From positions 1 through 7,975 of the forward strand of contig CAMHGU010000100.1 of the NCBI GenBank assembly GCA_946184715.1: a stretch of 7,975 nucleotides of DNA, in the 5' to 3' direction. The stretch is from an uncultured bacterium (GTDB lineage: Bacteria; Bacteroidota; Bacteroidia; Bacteroidales; Muribaculaceae). The position numbers and the translations under genes were made by a program. The stretch's first letter is position 1. Each line of letters starts with the position of its first letter. The notes under the pieces were generated by a model. That model saw nothing but the letters and a program-made list of their open reading frames with translations. It was not told the DNA's origin and ran no database searches. This document shows, one piece after another, positions 1 through 5,650 of this stretch.

Positions 1-19
1 CTCATTACCCTTGATTTAG

Positions 20-105
20 CGGAAAGTGAGGGATTCGAACCCCCGGTTCCAAAAAGGAACAACGGTTTTCGAGACCGCCCCGATCGTCCACTCCGGCAAC
101 TTTCC
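20..105 (-). tRNA. trnS: tRNA-Ser, anticodon CGA
   Basis: This is a serine tRNA that reads UCG codons. Read on the minus strand, the 7-bp acceptor stem pairs GGAAAGT (99-105) with ACTTTCC (21-27), and the discriminator base is G at position 20, as usual for tRNA-Ser. The anticodon stem GCGGT/ACCGT (with one G-T pair) encloses the loop CTCGAAA, giving anticodon CGA (plus-strand 69-71). The long variable arm typical of serine tRNAs is present: TTCC, five T, GGAA (47-59). The T arm holds TTCGAAT between GGGGG and CCCTC. The CCA tail is not encoded, since the bases after the discriminator are CTA, so it must be added by nucleotidyltransferase. All stems close, which argues for a functional gene. 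Confidence 0.97.
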
Positions 106-117
106 CTTTTGCGAGGG

Positions 118-147
118 CAAAGGTACAAAGAATTTTCATATTGGCAA
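118..147 (-). promoter_or_regulatory. Bacteroidota-type promoter for tRNA-Ser
   Basis: On the minus strand a TTG (-33 element, plus-strand 145-147) stands exactly 19 bases before TACCTTTG (118-125). This matches the Bacteroidota primary sigma factor consensus TTTG / TAnnTTTG with its usual spacing. The -7 box ends 13 bases before the mature tRNA 5' end, so the leader removed by RNase P would be only a few bases long. The match to consensus is seen in the sequence; activity is inferred. Confidence 0.85.
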
Positions 148-169
148 GCATTTTTCGGCTGAAAAGTTG

Positions 170-177
170 TAATTTTG
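170..177 (+). promoter_or_regulatory. Possible -7 box upstream of the DedA gene
   Basis: TAATTTTG matches the Bacteroidota -7 consensus TAnnTTTG in the plus orientation, 39 bases before the DedA start codon, which would give a leader of about 35 bases. No TTTG or TTG lies at the expected 19-21 base spacing upstream; the nearest TTG (141-143) is 26 bases away. The site is therefore plausible from its position and -7 sequence, but it is weaker than the tRNA promoter that faces the other way. Confidence 0.4.
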
Positions 178-216
178 TGCTCAATTATATGGTAAAATAA
201 TTTTTGACTATAGCCG

Positions 217-891
217 ATGTTCAATACAGTAGCTCTTTTTCAATGGGTTGAGGCCCATCTCAATTATTGGACTATCCTGATGCTGATGGCCATAGAGAGT
301 TCGTTTATCCCGTTTCCATCGGAAGTGGTGGTGCCGCCGGCAGCCTACTTCGCGAGCCAGCCGGGCTCGGAGCTTAATGTAGTGCTCGTGGTGGTAGTGG
401 CCACGCTTGGCGCCTTCATAGGCGCAGCCATCAACTACGGCTTGGCGATATGGATAGGGCGGCCGCTGGTTTATGCATTCGCGCGAAGCAGGGTGGGGCA
501 TATGCTGCTTATCGACGAGAAGAAAGTGGCTAATGCCGAAGAGTATTTCGACCGCCACGGAGCCGTGGCTACGCTTGTGGGGCGGTTAATTCCCGCCGTG
601 CGGCAGCTGATTTCCATTCCCGCGGGGCTTGCCCGGATGAATTTCGGCAAATTCGCCCTATACACTTCGATAGGCGCCGGGCTTTGGAACTGTGTGCTCG
701 CGCTCCTTGGCTATCTGTTGAGCCTTAGCGTGGCTCGTGATGAGCTTATCGGCGCCATTGAGCGCTACAACGGCTATCTCAACATAGCCGGCTACGCCTT
801 ACTGGCAGTCATCGTGATAGTGCTCGTGAAGCAAGGAATGAAGAAAAGCTCAAGCGACAGCAAAGAAAGTAATGACACTAACCAACAATAA
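217..891 (+). CDS. DedA/VTT-family integral membrane protein
   Basis: A 224-residue polytopic inner-membrane protein of the DedA (SNARE-associated/VTT) family. Family members are linked to membrane homeostasis and antimicrobial peptide resistance, and several have been reported to move undecaprenyl phosphate or other lipids across the membrane. Visible hallmarks are the N-terminal acidic/proline re-entrant motif (E27, then FIPFPSE at 30-36 followed by VPPAA), the hydrophobic stretch 54-80 with GAFIGAAINY, and the signature GRLIPAVR at 122-129, whose two arginines (R123, R129) match the GRxxPxxR motif essential in E. coli paralogues. A second re-entrant/TM region covers 131-170 and a final TM helix lies at about 187-205, before a polar Ser/Asp/Asn-rich tail. 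The length is normal for the family. The ATG at 217 precedes the first hydrophobic segment and has no strong Shine-Dalgarno. The stop lies 6 bases before rpe, so the two are probably co-transcribed. The lipid substrate cannot be told from sequence. Confidence 0.9.
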   Translation: MFNTVALFQWVEAHLNYWTILMLMAIESSFIPFPSEVVVPPAAYFASQPGSELNVVLVVVVATLGAFIGAAINYGLAIWIGRPLVYAFARSRVGHMLLIDEKKVANAEEYFDRHGAVATLVGRLIPAVRQLISIPAGLARMNFGKFALYTSIGAGLWNCVLALLGYLLSLSVARDELIGAIERYNGYLNIAGYALLAVIVIVLVKQGMKKSSSDSKESNDTNQQ

Positions 892-897
892 AGGATT

Positions 898-1545
898 ATG
901 ACACAAGTATCGCCTTCGCTGCTATCGGCCGACTTCGGCCGACTCAATGACGACCTTGAAATGATAAACCGCTCGGGAGCCGACCTTCTGCATCTCGACG
1001 TGATGGACGGGGTGTTTGTTCCCAACATTTCGTTCGGTTTCCCGGTGATGGAGGCCGTGGCCAAAGCTTGCCGGGTACCTCTCGATGTGCACCTTATGAT
1101 AGTGGAGCCTCAGAAGTTTACCGCGCAGGTGGCCGCCCTCGGTGCCAAGTATATGACCGTGCATGCCGAGGCGTGCATCCATCTCGACCGTGTGCTGCAT
1201 CAGATTAAGGATGCCGGAATGCAAGCCGGCGTAGCCCTTAATCCGGCCACTCCGCTATCGGCCGTGGAGAATGTGCTCGATGTGGCCGACCTGATCCTCC
1301 TGATGTCGGTCAATCCCGGCTTCGGCGGACAGAAGTTTATTGAGAACACTATAAATAAGGTGACCAAGCTTCGCTGTATGCTCGATGAGGCCGGCAGCAA
1401 GGCTGTGATAGAGATTGACGGAGGCGTAAATGGCGACACCGGCGCGCGCCTTGTGGCCGCCGGGGCCGATGTGCTCGTGGCCGGGAGCTATGTGTTCGGC
1501 GCAAGCGACCCGATAGCCACCATAGCCCAGTTAAGAGCCCTCTAA
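898..1545 (+). CDS. rpe: Ribulose-phosphate 3-epimerase
   Basis: Cytoplasmic TIM-barrel enzyme that interconverts D-ribulose 5-phosphate and D-xylulose 5-phosphate in the non-oxidative pentose phosphate pathway. The 215-residue protein has the full family pattern: PSLLSADF near the N-terminus (6-13); the metal and catalytic residues H32 and D34 in HLDVMDG; PNISFG (42-47); H65 in DVHLMI; the phosphate-site loop MSVNPGFGGQKF (136-147); the second catalytic aspartate D174 in EIDGG; and VAGSYVFG near the C-terminus. All four expected metal ligands (H32, D34, H65, D174) are present, so the enzyme should be active. The length is slightly under the usual 220-230 residues but nothing is missing. The start ATG is 6 bases after the DedA stop, with AAAGGA directly upstream as a modest ribosome-binding site overlapping that stop. 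Confidence 0.97.
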   Translation: MTQVSPSLLSADFGRLNDDLEMINRSGADLLHLDVMDGVFVPNISFGFPVMEAVAKACRVPLDVHLMIVEPQKFTAQVAALGAKYMTVHAEACIHLDRVLHQIKDAGMQAGVALNPATPLSAVENVLDVADLILLMSVNPGFGGQKFIENTINKVTKLRCMLDEAGSKAVIEIDGGVNGDTGARLVAAGADVLVAGSYVFGASDPIATIAQLRAL

Positions 1546-1556
1546 GCCTCTAAAGC

Positions 1557-3515
1557 GTGGTTTCAGTTCAAAATCTGGCGGTAGAGTTTTCGGCAAAGCC
1601 TCTCTTTGCCGATGTGTCGTTTGTAATCAACGACACCGACCGCATAGCCCTTGTGGGCAACAACGGGGTGGGGAAGACCACCTTGCTGACCATCATAGCC
1701 GGGCTGCAGCAGCCCACCCGCGGCACCATCGGCGTCCCTTCCGACACCGTGATAGGCTACTTGCCGCAGCATATGAAGCTCAACGACTCGCGCACGCTCA
1801 TAGAAGAGGTGCGACTCGCATTCAGCAAGATCAACGACCTTAAACTACGACTTGAACAACTTAACGCAACTCTCACCACCACTGATAATTACGATGAGGA
1901 CAAGTATCAGCGCACGCTCGATGAGATAGCCCATATCGACCAGCTGCTCTCAATCTACGGAAGCGACAACTGCGAAGCCGATATCGAGAAGACGCTACTC
2001 GGTTTAGGGTTTGTGCGTACCGACTTCGAGCGCCCCACGAGTGAATTTAGCGGAGGCTGGCGTATGCGTGTGGAGCTTGCCAAGTTGCTCTTGCAGCGCC
2101 CCGATGTGCTGCTGCTCGATGAGCCCACCAACCACCTCGACATCGAGTCCATTCAGTGGCTCGAAGCGTTTCTCAAACAGCGCAATAAGGCAGTGGTGGT
2201 GGTGTCGCACGACCGCGCATTCATCGACAACGTCACCAATCGCACCATCGAAATTTCGTGCGGCAAGATTTACGACTACGCCGTAAGCTACAGCCAATTT
2301 GTAGAGCTGCGTCAAGAGCGCATAGCGCAACAGCGTCGCGCCTACGACAACCAGCAGAAGCTCATTCACGACACCGAAGAGTTTATCGAGCGGTTCCGCT
2401 ACAAAGCCACCAAGGCGGTGCAGGTGCAGAGCCGCATCAAGCAGCTTGCCAAGATAGTGCCTATCGAAATCGACGAAGTCGATACCTCGGTGATGAACCT
2501 ACGCTTCCCGCCGGCGCCACGCTCCGGCGACTATCCCGTGATAGCCGAAGGCGTAGCTAAGGCCTATGGCGACCATCAGGTGTTTGCCGGCGTGGAGTTC
2601 ACCATCAAGCGCGGCGAGAAGGTGGCGTTTGTAGGGAAAAACGGCGAGGGCAAATCCACTCTCGTCAAGTGCATAATGGGCGAGATACCCTTTGATGGCA
2701 AGCTGACCATAGGCCACAACGTCAAGATAGGTTATTTCGCACAAAACCAGGCTCAGCTTATGGACGAGAACCTGACGGTATTCGACACCATCGACCGTGT
2801 GGCCGTGGGCGATATCCGCACCCGTATCCGCGACATTCTCGGCGCCTTTATGTTCGGCGGCGAAGCGTCCGACAAGAAGGTGAAGGTGCTCTCAGGCGGC
2901 GAACGCTCGCGCCTTGCGATGATAAAGCTACTGCTCGAGCCTGTCAACCTCCTAATCCTCGATGAGCCTACCAACCACCTCGATATGCGCTCCAAGGATG
3001 TGCTCAAGCGAGCCATCAAAGAGTTTAACGGCACTGCCATCGTGGTGTCGCACGACCGAGAGTTTCTCGATGGCCTTGTGGAAAAGGTGTACGAATTCGG
3101 CGGCGGGCACGTGAGAGAGCATCTGGGCGGCATCTACGACTTCCTCCGCACGAAGCAGATAAGTTCACTGCAAGAGCTCGAGAAGCGACAGTCGCAGCCC
3201 GCGAAGCCCAAAGAATCGGCCGGGCCGAGCGCCGAAGCCGGCACCGACGTTGCCCCCAAAGAGCAGCGCAAGCTCAGCTATGCCGAGCAACGCCAGCAAG
3301 AGAAGCTCCTCAAGCAAGGCAAGAAGCGAGTGGAGCAGGCCGAGGCCGAGGTGGCCTCACTCGAGGCCAAACTTGCCGACATCGAGGCACAGCTCAGCGC
3401 CGGAGCCACCGACCCGCAGCTCATCGAGAACTACTCGGCCACACAGAAAGCGCTCGAAAACGCGATGAGCGTGTGGGAGCTTGCCGTGAGCGAGCTTGAG
3501 CGTCTTACCCCTTGA
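1557..3515 (+). CDS. ABC-F family ATPase, YheS-like
   Basis: A soluble protein of 652 residues with twin ATPase domains and no membrane segments, so it is an ABC-F translation-type factor rather than a transporter subunit. Domain 1 has Walker A GNNGVGKT (34-41), signature FSGGWRMR (164-171), Walker B LLLDEPTNHLD with catalytic E189, and switch H218. Domain 2 has Walker A GKNGEGKS (360-367), signature LSGGE (445-449), DEPTNHLD with E470, and H499. Between them lies the basic, helical linker (about 252-299, with FRYKATKA and QSRIKQLAK) that in ABC-F proteins reaches the P-site tRNA. The C-terminal 120 residues form a flexible Pro/Ala/Glu stretch and then a charged coiled coil (about 572-652). 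FSGGWRMR and RYKATKA with QSRIK are close to E. coli YheS as I remember it. The start is GTG at 1557: an in-frame TAA at 1551-1553 excludes anything earlier, and the protein then opens directly on the first strand (VSVQNLAVEF). The rpe stop is 11 bases upstream. The cellular role is probably ribosome-associated; antibiotic resistance is possible in this superfamily but nothing here points to it. Confidence 0.93.
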   Translation: MVSVQNLAVEFSAKPLFADVSFVINDTDRIALVGNNGVGKTTLLTIIAGLQQPTRGTIGVPSDTVIGYLPQHMKLNDSRTLIEEVRLAFSKINDLKLRLEQLNATLTTTDNYDEDKYQRTLDEIAHIDQLLSIYGSDNCEADIEKTLLGLGFVRTDFERPTSEFSGGWRMRVELAKLLLQRPDVLLLDEPTNHLDIESIQWLEAFLKQRNKAVVVVSHDRAFIDNVTNRTIEISCGKIYDYAVSYSQFVELRQERIAQQRRAYDNQQKLIHDTEEFIERFRYKATKAVQVQSRIKQLAKIVPIEIDEVDTSVMNLRFPPAPRSGDYPVIAEGVAKAYGDHQVFAGVEFTIKRGEKVAFVGKNGEGKSTLVKCIMGEIPFDGKLTIGHNVKIGYFAQNQAQLMDENLTVFDTIDRVAVGDIRTRIRDILGAFMFGGEASDKKVKVLSGGERSRLAMIKLLLEPVNLLILDEPTNHLDMRSKDVLKRAIKEFNGTAIVVSHDREFLDGLVEKVYEFGGGHVREHLGGIYDFLRTKQISSLQELEKRQSQPAKPKESAGPSAEAGTDVAPKEQRKLSYAEQRQQEKLLKQGKKRVEQAEAEVASLEAKLADIEAQLSAGATDPQLIENYSATQKALENAMSVWELAVSELERLTP

Positions 3516-3546
3516 CAATCAATTATCAACCAATATCAATTTAATA

Positions 3547-5565
3547 ATGAAAGCTTTGAAGTACGCATTGATTGCAACAGCACTGACATCGGCAATAGCA
3601 GCCGATGCAGCTACGACGCACGGCGTCAATCCTGCCAACATCGACCCCTCGGTGGCTCCGCAGGACGATTTCTACGACTATGCCTGTGGCGGGTGGATTA
3701 AGGCCAACCCAATAGGCGATGAGTATGCCCGTTTCGGCACCTTTGATGAGCTCGGCGAGAACAACCGCAAGCAGCTTCGAGACCTTTTCGACCAGCTCTC
3801 CGCATCGGAGCAAGCTAAAGGTTCGGTAGGGCAGAAGGTGCGCGACATCTACCTCCTCGGTATGGATAGCGTGCGTCTCAACCGCGAAGGCGCCGACCCC
3901 GTAAAGGCCGACCTCCAATTCATCAACGCGATGAAGCGCGCGCAGCTCACCGACATGGTGATATGGGAGCACGCCGGCATAGGTAGCCCATTCTTCGGCT
4001 GTGGCGTGGAGGCCGATATGCTCAACTCCAACATCAACACCCTCTACATCTCCCAACCCGGCCTCGGGCTTCCCGACCGCGACTATTACCTCAGCAACGA
4101 GGGCAATATGAAAGAGATTCGCACCCAATACGTGAAGTATCTCGAAGATATCTTCGCTATGTCGGGCTACACGAAGAAAGACGCCAAGCGAGCCGCCAAG
4201 AACATAATGGCACTCGAGACCAAGCTCGCTGAGTACAGCTGGGATCGCGTGCGCCTGCGCGACATCGCCTCGCAGTACAACCCCACCGACGTAGCCACGC
4301 TCCAAGCCAACTATCCCTTCATCGACTGGAATGCTTACTTCAAAGGCATCGGCATCGACAATGTAGGCCAGGTGGTGCTTATGCAGCCCGACGTGATGCA
4401 GAAGGTAAACACCCTCGTGGGTACCCTTACCGACCAGCAAATCAAGGACTATATGGCCTACAACTACCTGTCGTCGGCCATCGGCTATCTCGGCGACGAC
4501 TTCATTCAGCGCTCCTTCGAGTTCTCGCGCCTTATCTCTGGCAAGAAAGAGATAACTCCGCGCTGGAAACGCGCCCTCAACGTGCCCAATGGTATGCTCG
4601 GCGAGGCCGTAGGCGAGCTTTATGTGGCCAAGTACTTCCCCAAAGAGGCTAAAGAACGTATGCTTAAGCTCGTGGGCAACCTAAAGAAATCACTTGCCGA
4701 GCACATTCGCTCCAACACCTGGATGAGCGACTCCACCAAGATCAACGCTCTGGTGAAGCTCAACTCCTTCACCGTAAAGGTGGGTTACCCCGATAAGTGG
4801 CGCGACTACTCGGCCATCACCGTTGATCCCGCTCAGTCGTACTGGACCAACGTCAAGGGTATGATTAAGGCCGAAGCCGCCCGCGAGATTGCCAAGTACG
4901 GCAAGCCCGTCGATAAGGACGAATGGGGAATGTCGCCACAAACGGTCAACGCCTACTACAACCCACTGGCCAATGAGATAGTGTTCCCTGCCGGTATCCT
5001 TCAGCCGCCGTTCTTCGACTTTGAAGCCGACGATGCCAGCAACTACGGTGCCATAGGCGTGGTTATCGGACACGAGATGACCCACGGATTTGACGACCAG
5101 GGCCGCCAGTTCGACCAGGACGGCAATATGACCGACTGGTGGGCTCCCGCCGACGCCGAGAAGTTCAAAGCGCTGACCGACATCCTTGCCGACCAATACA
5201 GCTCTATCGTAGTCATCGACGACCTTCACGCCAACGGTCGCTTCACCCTCGGCGAGAACATTGCCGACCACGGTGGTCTCAACGTAGCCTACTCGGCGTT
5301 CAAGAAGACCGTGCAGGGGCAGGGCAACGAGAAGATCGACGGTTTCACCCCCGACCAACGCTTCTTCCTCGCCTACGCCAGCGTATGGGCAGCCAATATC
5401 CGCCCCGAAGAGATTGTGCGCCGCACCAAGACCGACGAGCACTCGCTCGGCCGCTGGCGCGTCAACGCCGCTCTCAAGAACATCCCCGCCTTCTACGAAG
5501 CCTTCAGCATCAAGGCAGGCGACAAGATGTGGCTCGACCCCGCCAAGCGCGTCACCATCTGGTAA
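3547..5565 (+). CDS. Secreted M13-family zinc metallopeptidase (neprilysin/PepO-like)
   Basis: A 672-residue peptidase of the gluzincin family M13, which cleaves short peptides on the amino side of hydrophobic residues. An N-terminal signal peptide (MKALKYALIATALTSAIAADA, likely cut near residue 21, no lipobox) sends it to the periplasm or outside. The N-terminal region has the family motif DFYDYACGGWIKANP. The catalytic domain has the substrate-binding NAYYNP (N468 onward), FPAGILQPPFF, the zinc motif HEMTH (H509, E510, H513), ENIAD with the third zinc ligand E570 and D574, and H632 and R638 in DEHSLGRWR, which match the transition-state His and the Arg of neprilysin. It ends in RVTIW, as many bacterial members do. 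Every catalytic residue I can check is present. The ATG at 3547 is chosen because it starts directly on the signal peptide; a TTG 51 bases upstream lies inside the preceding gene and would bury the signal. The gap to the ABC-F gene is 31 bases. The physiological peptide substrate is unknown. Confidence 0.95.
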   Translation: MKALKYALIATALTSAIAADAATTHGVNPANIDPSVAPQDDFYDYACGGWIKANPIGDEYARFGTFDELGENNRKQLRDLFDQLSASEQAKGSVGQKVRDIYLLGMDSVRLNREGADPVKADLQFINAMKRAQLTDMVIWEHAGIGSPFFGCGVEADMLNSNINTLYISQPGLGLPDRDYYLSNEGNMKEIRTQYVKYLEDIFAMSGYTKKDAKRAAKNIMALETKLAEYSWDRVRLRDIASQYNPTDVATLQANYPFIDWNAYFKGIGIDNVGQVVLMQPDVMQKVNTLVGTLTDQQIKDYMAYNYLSSAIGYLGDDFIQRSFEFSRLISGKKEITPRWKRALNVPNGMLGEAVGELYVAKYFPKEAKERMLKLVGNLKKSLAEHIRSNTWMSDSTKINALVKLNSFTVKVGYPDKWRDYSAITVDPAQSYWTNVKGMIKAEAAREIAKYGKPVDKDEWGMSPQTVNAYYNPLANEIVFPAGILQPPFFDFEADDASNYGAIGVVIGHEMTHGFDDQGRQFDQDGNMTDWWAPADAEKFKALTDILADQYSSIVVIDDLHANGRFTLGENIADHGGLNVAYSAFKKTVQGQGNEKIDGFTPDQRFFLAYASVWAANIRPEEIVRRTKTDEHSLGRWRVNAALKNIPAFYEAFSIKAGDKMWLDPAKRVTIW

Positions 5566-5592
5566 TCCACATCCCAGCGACAACGCATAAAG

Positions 5593-5624
5593 AGAGGAGC
5601 CGCCCCGCATCGGGCGGCTCCTCT
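5593..5624. terminator. Bidirectional hairpin terminator between convergent genes
   Basis: AGAGGAGCCGCCC (5593-5605) and GGGCGGCTCCTCT (5612-5624) form a perfect 13-bp GC-rich stem with the six-base loop CGCATC. It begins 28 bases after the M13 peptidase stop and lies 26 bases beyond the stop of the minus-strand lipoprotein, so it can serve both transcripts. U-tracts are poor on both sides (GCTTATATT on the plus strand, CTTTATGC on the minus strand), so part of its effect may be 3'-end protection rather than strict intrinsic termination. Confidence 0.85.
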
Positions 5625-5650
5625 GCTTATATTGGGAATCGGTTGAGGGA

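Larger units (their letters stand above)
106..216. other. Divergent AT-rich intergenic region
   Basis: This stretch separates the tRNA-Ser and DedA genes, which point away from each other. It contains the tRNA promoter on the minus strand and a candidate -7 box on the plus strand. The rest (about 178-210) is A/T-rich with no hairpin, repeat or small open reading frame that I can support. Confidence 0.7.

Noticed and set aside
20..216. tRNA-Ser as an integration site with mobile DNA next to it
   Set aside because: No integrase, no repeat of the tRNA 3' end and no change of base composition is seen in the neighbouring genes. The tRNA's 3' side faces the left window edge, so only 19 bases there can be judged.
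1557..3515. ABC-F protein as an antibiotic resistance determinant
   Set aside because: Its features fit the YheS-like housekeeping group with a C-terminal coiled coil. Nothing in the linker or the context suggests a resistance role.
3496..3546. TTG start that would extend the M13 peptidase by 17 residues
   Set aside because: It begins inside the ABC-F gene and would place polar residues before the signal peptide. The ATG at 3547 gives a normal signal sequence.
3541..4440. Long antisense open frame (299 codons) opposite the M13 peptidase
   Set aside because: It lies wholly opposite a gene with clear motifs, and its product is His/Val/Gly-rich without recognisable domains. Such frames arise from the codon pattern of GC-rich genes.
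4690..5610. Second long antisense open frame (306 codons) opposite the M13 catalytic half
   Set aside because: It covers the zinc motifs of the real gene on the other strand and runs through the terminator hairpin. It has no family resemblance of its own.
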